Of a stretch of 13,575 bases of DNA, positions 1-7,313 are shown piece after piece (the first letter of the stretch is position 1; every line of letters starts with the position of its first letter). The DNA is from JBAYVY01 sp041674345 (GTDB taxonomy: Bacteria > Planctomycetota > Phycisphaerae > Phycisphaerales > Zrk34). The stretch spans positions 1-13,575 of the forward strand of contig JBAYVY010000053.1 in the NCBI GenBank assembly GCA_041674345.1. Direction: 5' to 3'. The position numbers and the translations under genes are program-made. The notes under the pieces are model-generated. The model saw only the letters and a program-made list of their open reading frames with translations. It searched no databases and was not told the DNA's origin.

Positions 1-2
1 AA

Positions 3-14
3 GCCGCAAGCGGC
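3..14. repeat. Short GC-rich palindrome at left edge
   Basis: GCCGC-AA-GCGGC is a perfect palindrome; in practice it would fold as a 4-bp stem with a CAAG loop. No T-run follows, so it is not a convincing intrinsic terminator. It may be the tail of whatever lies upstream of the window. Nothing else is recognisable in positions 1-31. Confidence 0.25.
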
Positions 15-31
15 GGAAACACGTTCGGTAT

Positions 32-160
32 GGAATGACCCATGACGAATCCACGAATGACCCCTGAATATCGAATGACGAATGTCGAATGTCGAATCAC
101 CCGCCTGCCGCTGTTTCGTCATTCGTCATTTGGACATTCGTCATTCATTCGTCATTCCGT
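32..160. repeat. Palindromic AATGACGAA/TTCGTCATT repeat cluster
   Basis: The right half holds four copies of TTCGTCATT (115-123, 122-130, 137-145, 148-156). The left half holds the reverse complement AATGACGAA (74-82), a near copy at 41-49, and related GAATGTCGAAT units. The longest exact inverted match is 14 bp, GAATGACGAATGTC at 73-86 against 133-146, enclosing further imperfect complementarity, so the whole block can fold into one long hairpin. Repeats of this style are, from memory, common between genes in planctomycete and related genomes. It ends about 14 bp before the preferred start of pseudopilin 1, so it would lie in that gene's leader or mark the boundary to the upstream gene. Translating it gives a low-complexity peptide, which argues against its being coding. 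Confidence 0.8.
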
Positions 161-173
161 TTCGACGGGGGCG

Positions 174-1004
174 ATGAATCGCCCCCGCCGGGCCTTTCGG
201 GGTTTCACGCTTGTGGAACTTTTGGTGGTGATTTCCATTATCGCGCTGTTGCTGGCGATTTTGCTGCCGGGCTTGAGCAAGGCCAAGGAAGCGGCCAGGT
301 CCGTGCAATGTATGAGCGGCCAGCACCAGTCCATGCTCGCCATACGGATGTATTCCGATGATTACGGGGGGTGGGGCGTTCCGAATGACGGATGGCAACC
401 GTTCGTATCCGGAGGCCCGCCGTCCGCCGCCGCACGTTATTGGGCCGATTTGTTGATGCTGGGCAACTATCTGCCCGACGTGATGATTCGTACGGGGTCG
501 GATACCGGTGCGGGAGGAGTCCGTTGTGTGACTTCTTCGCAGGTGCCGGTGCGTAATGTGTTTTCCTGTCCCGACCTTCCCCCTCCCAGCGTAGCGTACA
601 ACATCAGTTCCATGACGCTTCAACCGGGTCAGGCGGCGGGCGCTACCTCGTACGGCATTCGCACCTCCCCTCTCTATAGCTCTCTGGGTGAGCAATGGAC
701 TACCCCCGGTGTCGGTATGGCATGGTTCCCACGCATGGCCACGCTGCGCAACGATCGGGTTTATATGGCGGATTCACTCAATGGCAAGTTTGTCAGTGGA
801 ACCAGCACCATCGCCATGCAGTGGGCGACCCTTCAAACGGTATTTCCGGCGGTCGATTGGAATGGCGTGGTGCATCGACGGCACAGCGACCAAACCAATG
901 TCGCCTTTTCCGATGGTCACGTTAATTCACTCAGCGAACAGGCCCTTGATGCCACGGTTCCCGAAAACATCCACGATGTCTATTCGGTACCGCTGAATCC
1001 CTGA
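174..1004 (+). CDS. Type IV pilin-like (pseudopilin) protein with H-X9-DG C-terminus
   Basis: A 276-residue prepilin-like protein. A short basic leader (MNRPRRAFRG) precedes the predicted prepilin peptidase site G10|F11; the mature end FTLVELLVVISIIALLLA has the conserved Glu at +5 and forms the hydrophobic membrane and assembly helix, residues 11-30. The C-terminal part carries the H-X9-DG motif (His237, Asp247-Gly248) typical of the large planctomycete and Lentisphaerota pseudopilin families (DUF1559-like and relatives). A mid-protein motif FSCPDLPPP is shared with the second pseudopilin downstream (FSCPALPPP), so the two are paralogues. The frame stays open back to ATG 42, but that extension only translates the palindromic repeats and would bury the leader, so ATG 174 is preferred; a G-run at 167-171 is a poor ribosome site. 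The exact role is unknown. Pseudopilins normally assemble into type II secretion or type IV pilus-like fibres; a role in substrate binding or export for the downstream glycosidase is inference. Confidence 0.88.
   Translation: MNRPRRAFRGFTLVELLVVISIIALLLAILLPGLSKAKEAARSVQCMSGQHQSMLAIRMYSDDYGGWGVPNDGWQPFVSGGPPSAAARYWADLLMLGNYLPDVMIRTGSDTGAGGVRCVTSSQVPVRNVFSCPDLPPPSVAYNISSMTLQPGQAAGATSYGIRTSPLYSSLGEQWTTPGVGMAWFPRMATLRNDRVYMADSLNGKFVSGTSTIAMQWATLQTVFPAVDWNGVVHRRHSDQTNVAFSDGHVNSLSEQALDATVPENIHDVYSVPLNP
203..296 (+). repeat. Pilin-helix coding block, copy 1 of 2 (94 bp)
   Basis: This segment encodes the prepilin cleavage region and hydrophobic helix of pseudopilin 1. It matches 4909-5002 at 92 of 94 bases by my base-by-base reading; the two differences (TTG/CTG and AAG/AAA) are both synonymous. 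Outside the block the two genes diverge clearly at the nucleotide level. Confidence 0.9.
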
Positions 1005-1062
1005 AAATGCTCATTCCCGAAAAATATCTTTCAAGGCAATCATCGTTTGGAGTACAACGACC

Positions 1063-4000
1063 ATGTTTCATCGTCTGCTCGGTTTGACAATCGTGATTCT
1101 TGCCTGCTCGATGGCTCCTGTCAGCGCGTCGGCCGATGAATCCGTAGCCGCCTTGGATTTCAGTCAGGGTTTTGGTACATGGAAGAACGAGGGCGCGGAA
1201 CTGGCTCAATCCCCGGACGGCCAGCGCTACGCCCACATGGAGCAGACGGGTGACAGCATGCTCCGTCTCCATTCGCCGCCCATCAACGTGGCGGGACAGA
1301 AGTTCGTCGAGATTCGTTTTCAATACCGGACTTCCGTGACTCATTCCGCACCGCATGTAGGGACGTGGGCGTACATCGCCTTTTACGAACGTGGCAAAAT
1401 CGTGGGGAGTGAGGCGATCATCTGTCCGCCCGCCGCGTCGTGGATGAAGCAGGTGCGGCGGTTTGCGATCCCCGCAAGCGCCGACCGGCTGCAGGCGCAG
1501 TTCCGCCTGCAGCATGCCAAAGGCACAGCGGATTGGGGGGATATCAGTATCCGCTTTGTAAACTCGCCTGAGGTTGCGGCAACAGATGACGAACAGGCGG
1601 AGACCGCCTCCCTGCGCGAAGTTACCCGCTTTGAACTGAAAGATACTCCATCCGGCTGGGTCATGGACAACGGGCGCGTTCAGCTATCAGATGCCAACGC
1701 CCAGAGCGCTGATGACAAGTACCCCATTCACAGCTTTATCCTGCCCGATGAATATTGCGAAAATGAGCAATATGTCTATGAAGCGGCGATTGAGTTCACC
1801 GCCGACTGGAACAGCATCGCCGGCAACATCGACGAGATGCAGCCCAATGGCCTATTCCAGCTTGGCCGCAATTTCCAGGGCGTTAAGCCCAATTCCGCCG
1901 GCGCGACCATCTGGACGAACGCCTACCTTGCCCGGATCACTTCTTCCACTATGTCCGCAAAAGCCGACACCCGGCAGTTGATCAAAGTCGAGCAGGGCAA
2001 GACGTACACGGCGAAAGTCCGCTTTAGCGCGGACGGAATCACGTCTTATTGGAACGGGCGTCGAATCAGCTTCTCGCATGCGACCATGCCTCAGAAGTTC
2101 CTCTGGCCGAAGAACAAGCCGTTCTTCGTCGGCGGGGAAGATATTGGGACAGCACCACTACAGGGGGCGATCAAGTCGTTCACTTTGCGCGTGCTGACAC
2201 CCAAAGTGCAGGTGGGCTGGGTGGGAGGAAGGGGCTGGGGTTATCTCATCGGCGATGTGCCGCACGTCGCCGGATTGCAGTTTCCGGAGGGAAACGGCCT
2301 GGTTTGCGCCAGCACGTTTTCCATAACGGACATGGGTGGAAAGGTCGTTGCCGAAGGGCTGAGCCCGACAAGCCGGACCGCCGCGATCCACACCCTGTCG
2401 CTGCCGGTGCTGCCTAATGGCTGGTATCTGTTGCGGGCGCAAGTGAAAATGGGCGATGCGACAGCGGAGACCTCCAGCCCATTTGTCTGCCTTCCGTCGG
2501 CACCGTTGCGTGAGCCGGTCGCTCAATCTCCCTTCGGCATTACCGAAGAGATCAATTTTATCCGTATAGGGAAGTACGATCCCGACCTGACTGAGGCGTT
2601 GTTCTCCCGAGCCGCGTTGATGGGGGTACGCTGGTATCGTGTATGGTTGCGCTGGGATGACGTTCAAACCGCCAAGGGCGAATACAACTGGGCGGGCTTG
2701 GACGACGTGGTGAACACCGCGGCCAGGCATGGGATTGAGCTATATGTTTGTCTGCTGGGTGGAGGGCATGCGTGGCAGTCGGGATCGCGCAAGGCACCCT
2801 GGCAGATGATGGGCACGGCGTATTACAAGCCGGCCGACATGGAGGCGTGGGCAGACTACCTTACGGCTCTGGCGACGCGTTACCGTGGCCGCGTGAAACA
2901 CTACCAGATATGGAATGAGGCCGACGCGAGTACTGGTTTTTTTCCCTTTGATACCGCGCAGTACGTCGAGTTGCTCGAGATCAGCGCCAAGACGCTCCGC
3001 GCCGTGGATTCCTCAAATGTCATTGGCCTCAGCGGGTTCTGCGGGGCCTTCGTTCCTCATCGTCTGAACAGGACCGCGCACGACGACGATGACAAGGCCT
3101 GGGGGCTTGCGGAATTCTATGGGTGTCAGCCGCAATCGTCCTATGACATACTTGATTATCACTTCTACAGTCTCAACGAACCAGGGCAAAGCTGGGACAA
3201 TAGGGTGCGGGACGTTCGCCAGGTGCGTGCCTATGCGGATAGCCACGGTGATGCGGGAAAACCGATCTGGAACAGCGAAACCAGTTTCCTTACCGGTGAG
3301 GCCGGCAAGGAGGGCGCCTGGAAAAATGTGCAGTTGTTGAGCGAGGCGCAACAGGCGGCTCGTCTGGTGCAGTGGTATGCGCAGTCGCTGGCCGTGGGAA
3401 TCCAGCGGAATTTCTGGTTTCGCATGCGCGGCGAATTCGGCGTTACCGACGGCGGCTTCGATCCCAAGCCGGCGTTTGCCGCCCATGCCGTCCTGGTGCA
3501 GCGCCTGCACGGTCTGCGATATGTCGCCGCCGCCGACCTGGGTGCCAATCTCCGCGCGTATAGCTTCAGCGGCGAAGGCCGCTTTCTCACTATCTTATGG
3601 GCCACCGGCGGCAAGGAACTGGTCAGCATTGAAGCAAAGGACACCGCTGGGACGTGGCGTGCGATGGACATGATGGGGAATGCGCTGAAGCCCGGCGATA
3701 CGGGAATTCAGGGCATTCTTGTCGGCGAGGATCCAATCTACCTGGAGTCGAGCGGACCTCTGCGGATCGCGTCAGTCTTGGAAGCCAAGGTCGTGGGAAC
3801 GCCCGTCATCGGGCGGCCGGTAACGATTCAGTTCACAGTGCGCAATCCCGCGGCCGTTGATACGGTGTGTTCGGTGGTTGCGGCGGTCGGGAGGGGAAAC
3901 ACTTTGCGGACGTCGTTCACGATTCCCGCCAAGTCCATCCAAGAGCAGCAATTGCTCGTTCCCGAAGGCAGCGGGATATTGCGCCTGGATGCTGCGCTGA

Positions 4001-4629
4001 ACGGGGGGATCACGCAGAACGTACTGATTGAGCGGAGCATTAGTTCACGTCTGTCCGTTGAGCTGGCCGAAGGGCGGAAGGCTTCGACCGCCATGAATAA
4101 GGCCGAGCAAATCAAGATTGGTGCGGAGACGCTCGATCCGCAGGGCAGGAAACTGACCGAAGGGCGATGGGGCGGCGTCAACGACCTGAGCGCCGCAATC
4201 ACGCTGGAGCGCAGTGGCCGAACGGTGCGTTTCGCCGTCGATGTTCGTGACGATCATGTTGTACCCGCCGCCAAGGATGCGGGGACATATGACGGTGATG
4301 CCGTCGAGGTGTTTCTGGACCTGCGTGAGCAAGCCGGAAACGATCCGGCGTCGGTGTTCCAGATCGTCTGTGGGCCCGACGGTCGGGTGGACGCCGTCGG
4401 TAAACGGATGCCGCCGGGCTTTTCGAGTCGAGCAACACGCATCGCGATTGGCTACCGGGTTGAGGGTCAGTTTGATCTGCCCGCGGCACTGGCCGAGTCA
4501 TTCGGTTTCGATGTTGCGGTCGATGATGCGGACGTTCCGGGCGGTCGGAAAGTGCAAATGGTCTGGGCGGGTACGAACGAAAACTACCGCAATCCCGATC
4601 TGCTGGCAATGGTGTTGCTGCGCCCCTGA
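1063..4629 (+). CDS. Exported multi-domain glycoside hydrolase, clan GH-A (GH39/GH5-like), with CBM9-like C-terminus
   Basis: A 1188-residue secreted protein. A signal peptide (MFHRLLGLTIVILACSMAPVSASA) is followed by a jelly-roll carbohydrate-binding-like module (about 28-165), a LamG/concanavalin-like module (about 185-378), a beta-sandwich (about 380-475), and a TIM barrel (about 485-795). Barrel signatures are RWYRVWLRWDDVQ on an early strand, the acid/base motif YQIWNEAD (Glu619) and the probable nucleophile in PIWNSETSF (Glu739); the 120-residue spacing suits clan GH-A. Beta-sandwich linkers (about 800-1010) lead to a CBM9-like domain (about 1020-1188; YDGDAVEVFLDL and FGFDVAVDDAD motifs). 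The family within clan GH-A is uncertain: GH39-like and GH5-like are the best guesses, so the substrate (xyloside, other beta-glycoside or mixed glycan) cannot be named. A GGAG at 1049-1052 precedes ATG 1063. Only 58 bp, with no terminator, separates it from pseudopilin 1, so co-transcription is likely. Confidence 0.85.
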   Translation: MFHRLLGLTIVILACSMAPVSASADESVAALDFSQGFGTWKNEGAELAQSPDGQRYAHMEQTGDSMLRLHSPPINVAGQKFVEIRFQYRTSVTHSAPHVGTWAYIAFYERGKIVGSEAIICPPAASWMKQVRRFAIPASADRLQAQFRLQHAKGTADWGDISIRFVNSPEVAATDDEQAETASLREVTRFELKDTPSGWVMDNGRVQLSDANAQSADDKYPIHSFILPDEYCENEQYVYEAAIEFTADWNSIAGNIDEMQPNGLFQLGRNFQGVKPNSAGATIWTNAYLARITSSTMSAKADTRQLIKVEQGKTYTAKVRFSADGITSYWNGRRISFSHATMPQKFLWPKNKPFFVGGEDIGTAPLQGAIKSFTLRVLTPKVQVGWVGGRGWGYLIGDVPHVAGLQFPEGNGLVCASTFSITDMGGKVVAEGLSPTSRTAAIHTLSLPVLPNGWYLLRAQVKMGDATAETSSPFVCLPSAPLREPVAQSPFGITEEINFIRIGKYDPDLTEALFSRAALMGVRWYRVWLRWDDVQTAKGEYNWAGLDDVVNTAARHGIELYVCLLGGGHAWQSGSRKAPWQMMGTAYYKPADMEAWADYLTALATRYRGRVKHYQIWNEADASTGFFPFDTAQYVELLEISAKTLRAVDSSNVIGLSGFCGAFVPHRLNRTAHDDDDKAWGLAEFYGCQPQSSYDILDYHFYSLNEPGQSWDNRVRDVRQVRAYADSHGDAGKPIWNSETSFLTGEAGKEGAWKNVQLLSEAQQAARLVQWYAQSLAVGIQRNFWFRMRGEFGVTDGGFDPKPAFAAHAVLVQRLHGLRYVAAADLGANLRAYSFSGEGRFLTILWATGGKELVSIEAKDTAGTWRAMDMMGNALKPGDTGIQGILVGEDPIYLESSGPLRIASVLEAKVVGTPVIGRPVTIQFTVRNPAAVDTVCSVVAAVGRGNTLRTSFTIPAKSIQEQQLLVPEGSGILRLDAALNGGITQNVLIERSISSRLSVELAEGRKASTAMNKAEQIKIGAETLDPQGRKLTEGRWGGVNDLSAAITLERSGRTVRFAVDVRDDHVVPAAKDAGTYDGDAVEVFLDLREQAGNDPASVFQIVCGPDGRVDAVGKRMPPGFSSRATRIAIGYRVEGQFDLPAALAESFGFDVAVDDADVPGGRKVQMVWAGTNENYRNPDLLAMVLLRP

Positions 4630-4665
4630 ACCCGCCCGCGCGACCATTTGAGGACTGTGCAAAAA

Positions 4666-4681
4666 GCGGGAATGCCCCCGC
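4666..4681 (+). other. Small GC-rich hairpin after the clan GH-A gene
   Basis: GCGGG (4666-4670) and CCCGC (4677-4681) form a 5-bp stem with a 6-nt loop, 36 bp after the stop codon. There is no following T-run, so it could weaken transcription or protect the mRNA end but is not a standard intrinsic terminator. Confidence 0.25.
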
Positions 4682-4720
4682 GATGGCACCTGTGATCCGC
4701 GACATGAAGCAAGACTTAGT

Positions 4721-4750
4721 GGAAAGGTGTGAAATAGTGGGAAATAGTGA
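4721..4750. promoter_or_regulatory. Three tandem 10-bp repeats, possible regulator binding region
   Basis: Three consecutive 10-mers, GGAAAGGTGT, GAAATAGTGG and GAAATAGTGA, follow one another without spacers in the 229-bp gap between the clan GH-A gene and pseudopilin 2. This is the longest intergenic gap between + strand genes. The 10-bp period matches one helical turn, which would place repeated contacts on one DNA face. AT-rich sequence (TGATATA, 4748-4754) follows and could belong to a promoter, but I see no clear -35/-10 pair. The rest of the gap (4630-4858) shows only the small hairpin at 4666-4681. A regulatory role is inference. Confidence 0.35.
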
Positions 4751-4845
4751 TATACCCCCTGCGGCGGATCGCTTGGCGGCGATTCGCCACTTTGATCGCA
4801 AACCGAATCGCAACCGCGCTTCGGTTGAAGATATCCGGGGGGGAC

Positions 4846-4850
4846 AGGAG
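4846..4850 (+). promoter_or_regulatory. Shine-Dalgarno site fixing the start of pseudopilin 2
   Basis: AGGAG lies 8 nt before ATG 4859, an ideal spacing. It supports this start and the 17-residue leader that follows. Confidence 0.75.
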
Positions 4851-4858
4851 CTTGCACG

Positions 4859-5704
4859 ATGGTGACATTCAATGTTGCATGCTCTCGGAAACAACCCGCA
4901 CATCGCGCTTTCACGCTTGTGGAACTTTTGGTGGTGATTTCCATTATCGCGCTGTTGCTGGCGATTTTGCTGCCGGGCCTGAGCAAAGCCAAGGAAGCGG
5001 CCCGCACGGTGGTTTGCCTGTCCAACCAGCGTCAGACGGGCTTGGCCATGCGACTGTACGCCAACGACTGGGACGATTTCGCCCTGTCGCCGCAACCCTG
5101 GATTAGCGCTACGGTGCATGCCCGGAACGAACGTTACTGGCCGGACACGCTGATGCGGTTCAATTATCTGCCTGATCTGACGCTGTCTCAGAACGGAAGC
5201 TACACGGGATCGGGTCTGGTGTATGGGACGGCTGTGAAGGAAAAAAATCCGTTCAGTTGCCCCGCGCTGCCACCTCCTCCAATGCACAAGATCAGCGGGA
5301 AGCAATTCCCGATGAGCGGCACACGCGCCAGCAGCACCCTGTGCTACGGGATGCGTGAAATCTACCTCGACACCACATGGAACGCCGAGAAAAGCTATCC
5401 CGGCGAACAATACGACAATACCTATCGCCTGCCCAAGCTATCGACCCTCAGTAACCGCGGCCCCTTCATGGCCGACACCGCGTCAATTTACACCGGGGAG
5501 GAGCAACGACAGGATGTATGGCTCTTCCTGAATCTGGCCCCCTGGCCCGGCAGTGAATATGTGGGCAGCATTGATCGGCGGCATTTGGACGCCGCCAATT
5601 TTTGGTTCCCCGACGGCAGCGCCAAGAGCATGGGATTGTCGGAGATTCAATCCCTGCCCAATACTCAAGACTCGCCGAATCTTACGCCCTATTCCATCCC
5701 CTGA
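4859..5704 (+). CDS. Type IV pilin-like (pseudopilin) protein with H-X9-DG C-terminus, second copy
   Basis: A 281-residue paralogue of the first pseudopilin. The leader (MVTFNVACSRKQPAHRA) ends in Ala rather than the usual Gly at the cleavage position, before F18-TLVE with the +5 Glu. The hydrophobic helix (18-37) matches copy 1 residue for residue. Downstream it shares a YWPDTLMRFNYLPD segment (YWADLLMLGNYLPD in copy 1), the FSCPALPPP motif, and the H-X9-DG motif (His242, Asp252-Gly253). It is therefore expected to be a membrane-anchored, prepilin-peptidase-processed protein with a beta-rich C-terminal domain outside the inner membrane. The start is well supported by AGGAG at 4846-4850. It stands 82 bp ahead of the LamG protein, mirroring pseudopilin 1 ahead of the clan GH-A enzyme. 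Its molecular function is not known; a link to glycan binding or secretion rests on context only. Confidence 0.9.
   Translation: MVTFNVACSRKQPAHRAFTLVELLVVISIIALLLAILLPGLSKAKEAARTVVCLSNQRQTGLAMRLYANDWDDFALSPQPWISATVHARNERYWPDTLMRFNYLPDLTLSQNGSYTGSGLVYGTAVKEKNPFSCPALPPPPMHKISGKQFPMSGTRASSTLCYGMREIYLDTTWNAEKSYPGEQYDNTYRLPKLSTLSNRGPFMADTASIYTGEEQRQDVWLFLNLAPWPGSEYVGSIDRRHLDAANFWFPDGSAKSMGLSEIQSLPNTQDSPNLTPYSIP
4909..5002 (+). repeat. Pilin-helix coding block, copy 2 of 2 (94 bp)
   Basis: Second copy of the block at 203-296, with two synonymous differences. It begins at the FTLVE codons and stops just after the AKEAA codons, covering precisely the leader junction and transmembrane helix. Confidence 0.9.
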
Positions 5705-5718
5705 GCCGCGGTGCCGGG

Positions 5719-5733
5719 ACGATCACGGATCGT
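5719..5733. other. Perfect palindrome between pseudopilin 2 and LamG gene
   Basis: ACGATC-ACG-GATCGT is a 6-bp inverted repeat with a 3-nt spacer, 15 bp after the pseudopilin stop. It could be an RNA hairpin that adjusts expression between the two genes, or a protein site. No T-run follows, so termination is unlikely. Confidence 0.3.
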
Positions 5734-5786
5734 TGGGGCTTGGGAATCATGCGTTATCGCGGCTGTTGGTGTAAAGGAGTTGACTG

Positions 5787-7265
5787 ATGCGAAGCCGATG
5801 GGCGATGGTAGTCCTGGTGTTGTTTTGCGCGACGCTGAGGGCGGAGCAATTCGACGTGGATTTCACTCGGGAAGGCGCGGCGGCTTTGCGGGATCAGGCC
5901 GGCGGAATCGAGATGCGCACCAGCGTCAAGTCACCGCGGCAACAATTGGTGACTTCGCAGGCGGGCCGGGTCTGGCGATTCGATGAGAATCAACGGGTGT
6001 CGTTTCCAACCAAGACGGCGTTCAAACCGCCGATGACCATTCAAATATGGTTTCGTCCCCTGGCGCAGCCGCTGGGGCGGATGTCCGGCTTGCTTCAGCA
6101 ATTTTCATATGCCAACAGCGGGCTGCGCATCTCCTACCTGCGCGAGTCGAATCTCGTCAGATTCGACTGGGAGACCGACGGCAAGGAATCATTCATCGAG
6201 ACAAAAACGCCGCTCTCGGTAGGCCTCTGGCACCACCTGGCGATCACGCTCGATACCGACAACCAATTGAAAATCCATGTGGATGGGAAGTTGGATGTCA
6301 CCCAGACACTGGACACGCCGTTCGTGCCCAGCAGCGTGACCGCGGTGACACTGGGAACCTACAGCGGTCAGTTCGGCGACTTCGTCGGCCTGATGCGGGG
6401 TGTGAAAATCAGCGACGCTGTCCTCGGCGATTTCGCTCAGATTCCCGCCCAATTACAACAGTGGAACGCGACGATCAGCGGACAGGAACAACCGGCGGCG
6501 GCAATTCCCGCTCCCGCCACGGAGGCCGATTCCAGGACTCTTTTCGATGGCGCGTTGTTGTCGGTCGGTTTTGAAGGCGATTTGTCGGCGATGGCAAACG
6601 GTCAGCGTGTTGAGCCGACCGACATTCAACCGATCGAGATCACCAACTTCGGCAAGTTCACGGCAGGCGTGCGAAACAAGGCGTTCAATCTGAATGCGTT
6701 TCGCGTCGTCCGCTACCCCGTGCCGCAGGGATTTCCCTCCGAACAGGGAGGCACGATCAGCGTTTGGGTGCGCCCGGGGGATTGGTTTTCGCCCAGAGGT
6801 TTGGAGGCGATGAAGAAAGCCGACTGGATGCGCCGCAAGGTGATTTTTCACGCCGACGGTGCCGCCGGAGGTCGTCCGCAGTGGTCGGTGGGGTTGGAGG
6901 TGATCGGCCCGTTGGAACAGCAGAGGGTCCGCTGGAACGCCCAGCTTGGCGGACAAGTCGAACTGTTCCACAAGGCCCGGCTGGACCAGCAGTGGTATCT
7001 GCTGACCATCGTTTGGTCGCCCGATACCATCGACCCCAATCGCGTTCGCGCCGAATTTTTCATCAACGGCCGGCAGGTGGATGAAGCGCTCGGCGCGAAG
7101 ATGCCGCTGAATGCCATCGGAGAGCATCTAAATATCGGTTCTACCAATGCCGGGTGGGCGTATTCCGGGGAAATCGACGAACTGAACATCCTCAACCATC
7201 CGCTGACCGCGGAGCAGATTCTCGCCTACTACCGCACGATGGTACCAACCATCACTGCGCGATGA
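5787..7265 (+). CDS. Exported protein with two LamG-like (concanavalin A-like) domains
   Basis: A 492-residue secreted protein with no recognisable catalytic domain. The signal peptide MRSRWAMVVLVLFCATLRA probably cleaves before Glu20. The first LamG-like jelly-roll spans about 70-215 and shows the classic strand MTIQIWFRP, then GLWHHLAITLDTDNQLKIHVDGK (split here: GLWHHLAITLD near 146 and LKIHVDGKL near 160). The second spans about 250-485, with GGTISVWVRPGDW, QQWYLLTIVW (near 400), RAEFFINGRQVDEA and the closing GEIDELNILNHPLT. Such LamG_3-type modules in planctomycetes usually bind glycans or mediate surface contacts, so this is likely a substrate-binding or adhesion partner of the neighbouring glycosidases; cryptic hydrolase activity cannot be ruled out because concanavalin-like folds also occur in glucanases. 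AAAGGAG at 5773-5779, 7 nt before the ATG, fixes the start. Confidence 0.85.
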   Translation: MRSRWAMVVLVLFCATLRAEQFDVDFTREGAAALRDQAGGIEMRTSVKSPRQQLVTSQAGRVWRFDENQRVSFPTKTAFKPPMTIQIWFRPLAQPLGRMSGLLQQFSYANSGLRISYLRESNLVRFDWETDGKESFIETKTPLSVGLWHHLAITLDTDNQLKIHVDGKLDVTQTLDTPFVPSSVTAVTLGTYSGQFGDFVGLMRGVKISDAVLGDFAQIPAQLQQWNATISGQEQPAAAIPAPATEADSRTLFDGALLSVGFEGDLSAMANGQRVEPTDIQPIEITNFGKFTAGVRNKAFNLNAFRVVRYPVPQGFPSEQGGTISVWVRPGDWFSPRGLEAMKKADWMRRKVIFHADGAAGGRPQWSVGLEVIGPLEQQRVRWNAQLGGQVELFHKARLDQQWYLLTIVWSPDTIDPNRVRAEFFINGRQVDEALGAKMPLNAIGEHLNIGSTNAGWAYSGEIDELNILNHPLTAEQILAYYRTMVPTITAR

Positions 7266-7313
7266 GCCAACCTGATTCCCCCAGTTTTCAGAATTTCCAA
7301 GGAGTTTGCAGCG

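Noticed and set aside
32..160. Possible CRISPR array
   Set aside because: The units are about 9 bp, irregularly spaced and in both orientations, with no 25-40 bp unique spacers and no cas gene.
42..173. N-terminal extension of pseudopilin 1 to an upstream ATG at 42
   Set aside because: It is a translation of the palindromic DNA repeat (low-complexity, HSSFGHSSF-like) and would place 54 residues before the prepilin cleavage site; ATG 174 gives a normal short basic leader.
4199..5410. 403-codon open frame on the minus strand
   Set aside because: It spans the end of the clan GH-A gene, a gap and most of pseudopilin 2, both clearly coding on the + strand; the product is Arg/Pro/His-rich with no recognisable domain.
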